Assembly (NCBI GenBank): GCA_002299865.1
Contig: DBNV01000099.1
Coordinates: forward strand, 1 to 14,744
DNA length: 14,744 bases
DNA from: Desulfonatronaceae bacterium UBA663
GTDB lineage: Bacteria > Desulfobacterota > Desulfovibrionia > Desulfovibrionales > Desulfonatronaceae
Direction of reading: 5' to 3'
Shown here: positions 1-6,295 of the stretch, piece after piece
Numbering within the stretch: the stretch's first letter is position 1
Layout of the letters: the number at the start of each line of letters is the position of its first letter
Position numbers and translations under genes: made by a program
Notes under the pieces: model-generated
Databases searched by the model: none
What the model was told of the DNA's origin: nothing
What the model saw: the letters and a program-made list of their open reading frames with translations, nothing else

Positions 1-1115
1 TCCACCAGGGCGAAACGGACATGGTCGTCGCCGTAGTTGCCAAAGCCCAGTCCTGGTGAAACAGCCACCTTGGCCTCGCGCAGCAACAACTTGGAAAACT
101 CCACAGAACCCAGGGAACTAAACTGCTCCGGAATCTGAGCCCAGACAAACATGGTCCCCTTGGGCGCAGGCACGTCCCAGCCGATGCGTTGCAAGCCGCA
201 GATCAGGGCGTCCCGGCGGTCCTTGTACACGGAGGCAATCTCCCGGACACATTCCTGGGGGCCGTTTAAGGCCACGGTGGCCGCGATCTGAATGGGCTGG
301 AACATGCCATAGTCCAGATAGCTCTTGATGCGCGTCAGGGCTTGGACAACGTTCCGGTTGCCCACACAGAAGCCCACCCTCCATCCGGCCATGGAATAGC
401 TCTTGGACAGGGAAAAAAACTCCACGCCCACGTCCTTGGCGCCCTTGACCTGCAAAAAGCTGGGGGCCTCGTAACCGTCAAAGGTTAAGTCGGCGTAGGC
501 CAAGTCGTGGATCACGTACATCTTGTGTTCCTTGGCGAAGTCCACGATCTTCTCGAAAAAGGCCAAATCCACGACCTGCGTGGTGGGGTTGTGAGGATAA
601 GAAATGATCAGCAGTTTGGGCTGGGGCCAGGTCTGCCGGGTGGCGATCATCAAGTCTTCAAAGAAGTTGCGGTCCCGGCTGATGGGAATGCGGCGCACGT
701 CCGCGCCGGCGATGATCGCGGAATAGGGATGGATAGGATACGTGGGATCCTGGGCAAAGACCACGTCTCCGGGGCTGAGCATGACCAGGGCTAGGTGCGC
801 CAACCCTTCCTTGGCACCCAGGGTGACCACGGCTTCCTGATTCGGGTCGAGTTCCACGCTGAAACGACGCCAGTACCAGTCGCAAATGGCCAGGCGCAGC
901 TTGGGAATCCCCTTGGAGGCGGAATAGCGGTGATTAGTGGCTTTTTGCGAGGCCTCGCAGAGCTTGTCCACGATGTGTTGCGGCGTGGCCAGATCAGGGT
1001 TGCCCATGCCAAGATCAATGATGTCCTCCCCCTGATGCCGCATCCGGGTCTTGAGTTCGTTGACCACGGCGAAGACATATGGGGGCAGTCTGTGTACGCG
1101 GGGAAATTGTTCCAT
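1..1115 (-). CDS. Class I/II PLP-dependent aminotransferase (AlaC / LL-DAP aminotransferase-like), C-terminus beyond window
   Basis: This cytoplasmic fold-type I aminotransferase probably transfers the amino group between alanine or another amino acid and a 2-oxo acid. About 371 residues are visible; the family runs to roughly 390, so only the last ~20 are missing. Seen: a start MEQFPRVHRLPPYVF, the glycine-rich segment IDLGMGNPDLATPQH (residues 33-47), HRYSASKG (62-69), the NPTTQV loop (176-181), the cofactor Asp/Tyr region IHDLAYADL (202-210), the PLP Schiff-base lysine K238 in SLSKSYSMAGWR, and KGTMFVWAQIP near the end. The ATG at 1113-1115 is preceded by GGCAGG at a usable distance. The best family match is the AlaC/DapL-like aminotransferase that in Desulfovibrio-type genomes often sits beside homoserine dehydrogenase (from memory); that neighbour would lie to the left and cannot be seen. 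Substrate specificity cannot be read from sequence. It is divergent from the GAK-type cluster. Confidence 0.93.
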   Translation of the reverse strand, partial: MEQFPRVHRLPPYVFAVVNELKTRMRHQGEDIIDLGMGNPDLATPQHIVDKLCEASQKATNHRYSASKGIPKLRLAICDWYWRRFSVELDPNQEAVVTLGAKEGLAHLALVMLSPGDVVFAQDPTYPIHPYSAIIAGADVRRIPISRDRNFFEDLMIATRQTWPQPKLLIISYPHNPTTQVVDLAFFEKIVDFAKEHKMYVIHDLAYADLTFDGYEAPSFLQVKGAKDVGVEFFSLSKSYSMAGWRVGFCVGNRNVVQALTRIKSYLDYGMFQPIQIAATVALNGPQECVREIASVYKDRRDALICGLQRIGWDVPAPKGTMFVWAQIPEQFSSLGSVEFSKLLLREAKVAVSPGLGFGNYGDDHVRFALV

Positions 1116-1167
1116 GAAGCGCCTGCCAAAGGGCAATGTTTCAAAAAGAAAAATAAAACGACAAAAG

Positions 1168-1197
1168 AATGTACCCGCAAGGCCCTGACTCTGTCAA
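1168..1197 (-). promoter_or_regulatory. Candidate sigma-70 promoter for the aminotransferase
   Basis: On the minus strand TTGACA (1192-1197) is followed after 18 nt by TACATT (1168-1173). The -35 box is a perfect consensus match and the -10 box matches 4 of 6. It leaves an untranslated leader of roughly 45 nt before the ATG at 1115, and the leader is T/A rich. No transcript data support it. Confidence 0.5.
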
Positions 1198-1377
1198 AAG
1201 ATTGCCCGGTTATGCCCACATTGTGCTGAAAGACGAAAAATCCAGAGGCCCCATTACGGACATGGTCATTAAATCCCGGTTATGAACAGGACTCTACGAT
1301 TGTCTTCAAAATGTCACCTGATCGTCATGAACATTCCGGGCCTTGAAGACATAATTCAACCGCCTCGCACCTCCATG

Positions 1378-1406
1378 TTGAAAGGGTTCACTATTGTCAG
1401 TATCCT
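1378..1406 (+). promoter_or_regulatory. Candidate sigma-70 promoter of the GAK-type cluster
   Basis: TTGAAA (1378-1383, 5 of 6 consensus) and TATCCT (1401-1406, 4 of 6) are separated by 17 nt. Transcription would begin near 1413, giving a leader of about 65 nt before the proposed TTG start. No convincing sigma-54 GG-N10-GC element was found nearby. Confidence 0.4.
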
Positions 1407-1466
1407 GGCCGTGGTGAGCCTTTTCATTTATGAAGTCTATGAACGCGAATGTGCGGGAAAAATCCG

Positions 1467-1474
1467 AAAGGAGG
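1467..1474 (+). promoter_or_regulatory. Shine-Dalgarno AAAGGAGG that decides the XXXCH protein start
   Basis: AAAGGAGG lies 4 nt before a TTG at 1479-1481. An in-frame ATG at 1449 lies upstream of this site, so the ribosome site cannot serve it, and the next ATG (1503) is 28 nt away. The site therefore favours the TTG start. Confidence 0.6.
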
Positions 1475-1478
1475 CCCC

Positions 1479-2039
1479 TTGCAGCGGGAAGACAAGCTGG
1501 ACATGATCTGTTCGGCTAAAGAGTTGGCCGAGGTGTTGCGGGATATGGCCGAGGCCCTGGAGCATGGGCGCATCAGCCTCGAAGGCATTGATCTCTCCTG
1601 GAGCGAGGTGCTAAAAATTTCTTTGTCCATCAAAAACAGGGGCGAGGCCGCGGAAGTCAGGATGAAAGTCGCTTCCGGCCCTCTACAGACTGCTTCTTCC
1701 AAGGCCGCGCTCCCCGACGCCAAAACCCGGCCGACTGCCGGCAGAAAACCGCACGGGGGCTACGGCGCCTTAAAAAAAAGGATGAAAAAAACCTTCAAGA
1801 ACATCATGTCCGCGCTGCATGAACATGCCTGGCCCGATGCGGGGGATGTGGACGTCTTTGTGCGCGATTCGGGCCTCATGGTTCAATATCCGGGCCAGGG
1901 CGACGAATTTTATGCGGCCTACAACGAGGCAGTAGCCGGGTTTGCCGCCGCAGTGGAGGCTCAAGATCTGGAAGCGGCGACCCAAAAAGCGCATCTGCTC
2001 AACGATTTGAAAACCAGGTGCCATAAACTCTACGATTGA
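1479..2039 (+). CDS. GAK system XXXCH-domain protein with amphi-Trp-like N-terminal half
   Basis: This 186-residue protein is soluble and of unknown function, and it opens the cluster. The TTG start is chosen because AAAGGAGG lies 4 nt upstream; an ATG at 1449 would add 10 residues. Residues 10-66 (helical CSAKELAEVLRDMAEAL, then an alternating strand segment with W41) resemble the two amphi-Trp proteins of the same cluster in length and pattern. A low-complexity linker (about 67-98) leads to a basic, mostly helical C-terminal domain (99-186) that ends in KTRCHKLYD. The invariant Cys-His near the end (C181, H182) is the family signature; it resembles a c-type heme motif CxxCH without the first Cys. 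No signal peptide is visible, so covalent periplasmic heme attachment is not supported. An A8 tract (1772-1779) lies at the linker/domain junction. Family identity is fairly secure from the ending, length and neighbours; function is unknown. Confidence 0.8.
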   Translation: MQREDKLDMICSAKELAEVLRDMAEALEHGRISLEGIDLSWSEVLKISLSIKNRGEAAEVRMKVASGPLQTASSKAALPDAKTRPTAGRKPHGGYGALKKRMKKTFKNIMSALHEHAWPDAGDVDVFVRDSGLMVQYPGQGDEFYAAYNEAVAGFAAAVEAQDLEAATQKAHLLNDLKTRCHKLYD

Positions 2040-2052
2040 GGAGTCGGGGCCG

Positions 2053-2074
2053 AGTCCCCCGGGACTGAGTCCCC
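2053..2074 (+). other. Overlapping short hairpins (GAGTCCCC direct repeats) between XXXCH and PHP-like genes
   Basis: GAGTCCCC occurs at 2052-2059 and 2067-2074 with GGGACT (2061-2066) between them. GGGAC can pair with the downstream GTCCC (loop TGA) or GGACT with the upstream AGTCC. The two hairpins are mutually exclusive. There is no T-tract, so it is not a classical terminator. Confidence 0.3.
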
Positions 2075-2125
2075 TTTAGATCATCCGATCCGTCAACATC
2101 AGGAATCCTTGCAGGAGAAGACCCC

Positions 2126-3313
2126 ATGCAGGTGACACAGGGCAGAAGAATGACCATCGTCAAGCGCGAGGAAGCCCCCCCCCGCGTGGAAGCGTTGGGC
2201 TATCCGCCCGAACTCTCGGAGGCGGACGAGCTTTTCTTTCAATACGTCACCTCGCAGAATCTATCCCCGGAGCAGGTCGAGCGAGTCGTCACCCCGTTGC
2301 GGGTTCACTCCAGGCAGGACGAAATTTTAGCTATTCATTGGCATCCGGAATTCATTCCCATGGATCTGATCAGGCGCCGGATCAGGGCCACCTATCCCTG
2401 CGCGGCCTGCGAACTGATCATCCCCACCCAGCACAACATGCTCATGAGCTACGACGGGAAATATTCCGGGGTGGAGGTGGATTGCTATTCCCGGGGTTTC
2501 CAACGCAAGATTCAGCTCCTGCTCCACTTCCAGACGTCCAGGCTGAAATCGGCGGACGTCTTCAAAGCCATGCTGGAACACACCTTCCGCTATCGATCCA
2601 GCCAGTTGCACGCCTTTTTAGACATGGTCACCAATCCCAGATTTGGGGACTATCTGCAATTGGCCTCCGAGGAGACGGGAGTAGATGAGGAGGTGGTCCA
2701 CTTTTCCAGGATCCAGGCCAAAAAATTACTGCTCTTGCTGGAAAAGCACGAGCAAGGAATGCCCCGGGACATGATCAAGAACAAGCTGCTGCGCGAATTC
2801 ATCGACGCCCAGCGTCATCTTTTCCCCGAAGTCTTGATCAACAGGACACAGGTGTTCTTGAAAAGCGTTAAGCGCATGGTCAAGGAAAACTTCAGCCTGA
2901 CCTACTTTTATCGCACCTCCGAATTCATTGAGGAGGCCCGCTCCCTGGGAGGCGGGATTGTCGTGCCCCATCCGGAGCAGTTCTGGCCAGTCCTCTTGGC
3001 CGACTACGACGTGGACGGCTATGAGGTCTGGAACCCTCAGTCCCGGGAATACACCGAATTTTTGATCAACGTGATCAGTCGTCAGAACAAGGAGCGTTCC
3101 TCCGGACGCCGGCAGTTCCTGATTTTCATGGGCGACGACACGCATATGAGCGAAAAAATCAAGGACCCCGCGCAGACCGAGGCCGACAAGTACTATCGGG
3201 ACATCGGCCTGCAACCGGCCTGGGACGACCTGACCATCCGCAAGAACCTGATCGTCGGCAACGTCAATAGGGCCGGAATCATTCAGGAATACAAGGCCCG
3301 CCTGGACGGATGA
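2126..3313 (+). CDS. Divergent PHP-superfamily metal-dependent hydrolase of the GAK-type cluster
   Basis: This 395-residue cytoplasmic protein has no family name that I recognise with certainty, but its motifs fit the PHP (polymerase and histidinol phosphatase) phosphoesterase fold. Candidate metal ligands appear in the PHP order: H71-x-H73 in ILAIHWHPEF, H103 in IPTQHN, acidic E117/D119, H134 in LLLHF, H282 in GGGIVVPHPEQ, E300 in VDGYEVWNP, and D338-x-H340 in FMGDDTHMSE. The GYEVWNP and GDDTH strings are close to the EVYN and GSDAH motifs of known PHP enzymes. A long helical insertion (about 140-270) sits between the fourth and fifth motifs and is unlike histidinol phosphatase. The ATG at 2126 has GGAG at 2113-2116; a second ATG at 2150 is less well placed. 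By context it could remove phosphate from the product of the cluster's kinases; that is inference. The fold call is moderately sure, the substrate unknown. Confidence 0.7.
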   Translation: MQVTQGRRMTIVKREEAPPRVEALGYPPELSEADELFFQYVTSQNLSPEQVERVVTPLRVHSRQDEILAIHWHPEFIPMDLIRRRIRATYPCAACELIIPTQHNMLMSYDGKYSGVEVDCYSRGFQRKIQLLLHFQTSRLKSADVFKAMLEHTFRYRSSQLHAFLDMVTNPRFGDYLQLASEETGVDEEVVHFSRIQAKKLLLLLEKHEQGMPRDMIKNKLLREFIDAQRHLFPEVLINRTQVFLKSVKRMVKENFSLTYFYRTSEFIEEARSLGGGIVVPHPEQFWPVLLADYDVDGYEVWNPQSREYTEFLINVISRQNKERSSGRRQFLIFMGDDTHMSEKIKDPAQTEADKYYRDIGLQPAWDDLTIRKNLIVGNVNRAGIIQEYKARLDG

Positions 3314-3329
3314 CCGGCGGGCCGCCGAA

Positions 3330-3356
3330 GGAAACGAAGGGGGCGAGTCCGTTTCC
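3330..3356 (+). other. Imperfect GC-rich stem-loop between PHP-like and amphi-Trp genes
   Basis: GGAAACG (3330-3336) is complementary to CGTTTCC (3350-3356) across a 13-nt loop, and flanking GC-rich arms (about 3316-3325 and 3357-3367) can add bulged pairing. A T5 run follows about 30 nt later, too far for a normal terminator. It may be a processing or attenuation element at the start of the amphi-Trp leader. Confidence 0.25.
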
Positions 3357-3417
3357 CGGCCGCCCGGGATGAGCATCAACGTGCAGCACTTTTTAACATA
3401 AACAAAGAGAGAACCCA

Positions 3418-3693
3418 ATGTCGGATGAAAAATTTCGCCACGAATCCTTGCAGGACAAAGAATCTATCGGCAAATATCTGAACGCCCTGAGCGACGGCTT
3501 TTTGAACGGCAAGCTGCGTTTTTCCTGGAAGGATAAACAGTTGCTCCTGGAACCGCAAAGCCTGATCAAGTTCGATCTGGAAACTAAGAAAAAGGACGGG
3601 GAAGTGAAGATGATCCTGCGCTTCCGCTGGGAAGAGCCTTCCGAGGGCAGCATGTTCATCGACGGCCCTCTGGTCATTGAAACCAAGGAATGA
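3418..3693 (+). CDS. GAK system amphi-Trp domain protein (short form)
   Basis: This 91-residue protein consists essentially of one amphi-Trp domain. It starts with a helix rich in Leu and Gly (SIGKYLNALSDGFLNGK, 16-32), continues as alternating hydrophobic/polar strands with W37, and ends with MILRFRWEEP carrying W71, the aligned tryptophan shared with the second copy at the end of the cluster. No signal peptide, membrane segment, or catalytic motif is visible, so a binding, carrier or scaffold role is more likely than an enzyme. The size is close to that of HPr (about 88 residues), the substrate of the true HPr kinase, and an HprK-related kinase lies downstream; a substrate relationship is an inference only. 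A purine-rich AAAGAGAGAA precedes the ATG. Its stop is 6 nt before the next gene, which suggests translational coupling. Confidence 0.8.
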   Translation: MSDEKFRHESLQDKESIGKYLNALSDGFLNGKLRFSWKDKQLLLEPQSLIKFDLETKKKDGEVKMILRFRWEEPSEGSMFIDGPLVIETKE

Positions 3694-3699
3694 TCGTTC

Positions 3700-5346
3700 A
3701 TGCACGTTTTTGAGGGATTGGAGCAAAAAATCCAGTTTATGGTCCTAGATGTGTCCAAGCAGGTGGACGACACCCTCAAGATTTTGATCACGCCTGAAGA
3801 GGATGCTATCGAAAAGGTCACGGCCCGGGACGACTATATCGACAATTTCAAAAGCGTCATTGAAAATAGCTGCTTTTCCAGATTGGGAAGTCATATCCAT
3901 CTGGACAAGAAAGGCATCGACTTCATCCGCGCCGCCAACGTCATCAGCAACAACCTGGAACGGATCAGTGATTTTTGCGTGAATATCGCCAACCAGACGC
4001 GATATCTGTCCCGTAAAAATTTTTTGGACCAGTACGAATATCGCCCTTTCTTCAGGCAAGTTCTAGAGGCTTTAGACATTGTCGTCAGGGCGCTTTTCCA
4101 CCGGGATTTATCCCTGGCGCTGCGCATCTGCCGGGCTGAATTCGTGCTGGACAAGCTCTATAAACACAATTTCGACAAAATCATCGAACAATTGCAAGCG
4201 GGCCGCGAAGCGCACAGCCTGATCACCACCCTGTTCATCTTCCGCTATCTGGAACGCATGGGGGACGCCCTGCTGAACATTGGAGAGGCGGTGATTTTTT
4301 CCGTGGTCGGTGAGAAGCTGAAAATCAATCAGTACCAAGCGTTGCGCGAATCTCTGGATACCCTGGGGTTTAAACTGCCCCTGCGGGACATGGACTTTGA
4401 ATCCATCTGGGGCACCCGCTCAGGATGTCGCATCGGCAAAGTATCCAATGAGGGAGCAAGCAGCGCCCGGGGGGTCATCTTCAAGGAAGGAAAGCTGAAG
4501 AAAATCCTTCAGGAAAGGGCCAGCATTGAGCTTTGGGAAGAAATATTCCCGGGATTGACCCCCAAGGTCTTCGGCTTCCAGGAAGGTCCGGACAATGCCT
4601 CCATCCTGCTGGAGTTTCTGACCGGGTGCACCTTTCAGGAGGTTCTTTTCAATGACGACAAGGAGATCCTGGAAAACGCCTTCTTTTTGATCCAGGAAAC
4701 CGCGGCCATGATCTGGCAGAAGACCCTCAAGCCCGGACCTCGCCCCAGTACCTTCAGCGCACAACTGCTCTCCCGCGTGGACGACGTTTTCGTGGTCCAT
4801 CCCGACCTGAACGCTCCCGACATCCGGATCTGCGATCTCGCCCTGCCCTCGACCTCGGAAATATTCGAGCGGCTGCGCGAGATCGAACAAGAACTCAAGG
4901 TTCCGTTCACGGTCTTCATCCACGGGGACTACAACATCAACAACATCATTTACAATCAAAAGGAACAGCGAGTGTATTACATCGACGTGCACCGCTCCAA
5001 GGACGACGACTACCTGCAGGACCTCTCGGTCTTCCTGGTGTCCAACTTCCGGGTGCCCATTTTCGAAAGCAGCGTCCGGGACAATCTAAACGACGCCAAC
5101 AGGCGATTTTTACACTTTGGGCGGCAGTTTGCGCGGGAGCACGGCGATCCGACTTTCGAGGCCCGCCTTGCCTTCGGCTTGACGCGTTCGTTCATCACGT
5201 CGACGCGTTTTGAATTAAATCCGGATTTTGCCCATAACATGTTTTCCAGAGGCATGTATCTTGCCGAAAAGATCATCGCGCATCAGGGCAAGCCTTGGGA
5301 ATCATTCGTCGTGCCCAAGGAGATACTGCGGTACAATTACTTTTAA
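3700..5346 (+). CDS. PhoU-like domain fused to aminoglycoside-phosphotransferase-like kinase
   Basis: This is a 548-residue fusion. Residues about 1-215 form two PhoU-type three-helix repeats; the signature metal-cluster helices are seen as NNLERISDFCVNIANQT (84-100) and RYLERMGDALLNIGEAV (182-198). PhoU proteins couple phosphate status to transport and signalling. Residues about 235-530 look like an APH/choline-kinase fold: a nucleotide-binding N-lobe with IFKEGKLKKIL, the hinge LLEFLTG (303-309), the catalytic loop HGDYNINN (408-415) with base D410 and N415, and metal-binding D429 in YYIDVHRSKDDDYLQD. All key kinase residues are present, so an active small-molecule or protein kinase is plausible. 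It should not be read as an antibiotic-resistance gene. The ATG lies 6 nt after the upstream stop, with AAGGA about 11 nt before it. The real substrate and the PhoU partner are unknown. A 70-nt gap with no evident signal separates it from the ATP-grasp gene. Confidence 0.82.
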   Translation: MHVFEGLEQKIQFMVLDVSKQVDDTLKILITPEEDAIEKVTARDDYIDNFKSVIENSCFSRLGSHIHLDKKGIDFIRAANVISNNLERISDFCVNIANQTRYLSRKNFLDQYEYRPFFRQVLEALDIVVRALFHRDLSLALRICRAEFVLDKLYKHNFDKIIEQLQAGREAHSLITTLFIFRYLERMGDALLNIGEAVIFSVVGEKLKINQYQALRESLDTLGFKLPLRDMDFESIWGTRSGCRIGKVSNEGASSARGVIFKEGKLKKILQERASIELWEEIFPGLTPKVFGFQEGPDNASILLEFLTGCTFQEVLFNDDKEILENAFFLIQETAAMIWQKTLKPGPRPSTFSAQLLSRVDDVFVVHPDLNAPDIRICDLALPSTSEIFERLREIEQELKVPFTVFIHGDYNINNIIYNQKEQRVYYIDVHRSKDDDYLQDLSVFLVSNFRVPIFESSVRDNLNDANRRFLHFGRQFAREHGDPTFEARLAFGLTRSFITSTRFELNPDFAHNMFSRGMYLAEKIIAHQGKPWESFVVPKEILRYNYF

Positions 5347-5416
5347 ACCTCTTCACGCGCCTGCCAAGGCCCGAGGAAAGTGGACTACTTCAACAAGCTG
5401 TGAGCCAAGGAACCCC

Positions 5417-6295
5417 ATGAAACGTATCGCCGTCATCGGCAATCCCGGCAGTTGGTCCACGGAGAAACTGGCCGACGCCATTGAGGCCCGAACAGGTTTT
5501 CGATGCGTCGTGGACATGGCTAGGGTCACCCTGGACCTGCAAAGTGAAAAATTGTGGTTTGAAGATCACGACCTATCCGGTTTCGACGCTCTGGTCATCA
5601 AAAAAATTAGCCCGATCTACTCCCCGGACATGCAGGACCGCCTGTCCATGCTGCACCTGCCGGCCATGCGCGGAACAAGGATATTCTCCCGCCCCGAGGC
5701 GATCCTGGCCGCAGTCAATCGACTCAGTTGCACTGTAAAACTGCGCTCGGGAAATATCCCCTTGCCGCCCACCGTGATCACGGAAAACGTGGATCACGCC
5801 GTGCGGGCCGTGGAAGAGTTCGGGCGGGCGGTTTTCAAGCCACTTTACACGTCCAAGGCCAGAGGCATGGAGGTCATCGAATCCGGGCCGGAAAGCCGGA
5901 GGCGCATTGAGCGTTACCAAGCCCAAGGCAACCAGGTGCTTTATATCCAACAAATGTTGGACATCCTGAGCCAGGACCTGGGCATCGTGTTTTTGGGCGG
6001 CGAATACTTCGGGACCTATGCCCGGCAAAGCTTCGGCGCGTGGAACACCTCCACGTCCAACGGCGGAAAATACCGCCCCTTTGATCCGCCCCGAGAAATC
6101 ATCGATTTGGCCTGGAAGGCCCAGGATCTTTTCGGCCTGGACTTCACCTGCGTGGACGTGGTGGAAACCGCCGACGGGCCCATGGTCTTTGAGGTGTCCG
6201 CCTTCGGCGGGTTCCGCGGCCTTTTGGAAGCCTGCAACGTGGACGCCTCGTCTCATTTGGCCGATTACATCCTGCGGCGGTGCGGTCATGACTAA
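5417..6295 (+). CDS. GAK system ATP-grasp enzyme (RimK-like)
   Basis: This 292-residue cytoplasmic ATP-grasp protein presumably joins a carboxylate, activated as acyl phosphate, to an amine or thiol nucleophile. Seen in order: a Rossmann-like N-domain (MKRIAVIGNPGSWST), a lid/phosphate-binding strand AVFKPLYTSKARGM (138-151) with K141, the adenine-side strand QVLYIQQML (173-181), DLGIVFLGGEYFGTYAR (187-203), TSTSNGGKYRP (211-221), and the magnesium site with D247 (FTCVDVVE) and E259 (VFEVSAFGGFRGL). RimK and relatives have E-x-N at the second site, but here the Asn is Ser261. The ATG at 5417 was chosen because AAGGAA lies 4-5 nt upstream and the preceding in-frame region overlaps the end of the kinase fusion. 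Its last 8 nt overlap the HprK-related gene, so the two are translationally coupled. Substrates are unknown. Confidence 0.87.
   Translation: MKRIAVIGNPGSWSTEKLADAIEARTGFRCVVDMARVTLDLQSEKLWFEDHDLSGFDALVIKKISPIYSPDMQDRLSMLHLPAMRGTRIFSRPEAILAAVNRLSCTVKLRSGNIPLPPTVITENVDHAVRAVEEFGRAVFKPLYTSKARGMEVIESGPESRRRIERYQAQGNQVLYIQQMLDILSQDLGIVFLGGEYFGTYARQSFGAWNTSTSNGGKYRPFDPPREIIDLAWKAQDLFGLDFTCVDVVETADGPMVFEVSAFGGFRGLLEACNVDASSHLADYILRRCGHD

Larger units (their letters stand above)
1116..1478. other. Divergent intergenic region between aminotransferase and GAK-type cluster
   Basis: These 363 nt separate two divergent genes. They hold a candidate promoter on each strand and a 10-bp direct repeat CCCGGTTATG at 1205-1214 and 1275-1284, 70 nt apart. 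I see no RNA gene, tRNA or convincing small gene. A short plus-strand frame with one hydrophobic stretch overlaps the proposed promoter and was rejected as a gene. Confidence 0.5.

Noticed and set aside
1205..1284. Direct repeat CCCGGTTATG at 1205-1214 and 1275-1284 as an operator pair
   Set aside because: Only 10 bp, two copies 70 nt apart, with no further copies near either candidate promoter; chance is a fair explanation.
1282..1506. 74-codon plus-strand frame with one hydrophobic segment (GFTIVSILAVVSLFIYEVY)
   Set aside because: No ribosome site before either ATG, it overlaps the proposed promoter and the start of the XXXCH gene, and it has no family resemblance.
3700..5346. Reading the APH-like domain as an aminoglycoside resistance gene
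   Set aside because: It is fused to PhoU repeats and embedded in a metabolic/signalling cluster; the APH fold is shared by many unrelated kinases.
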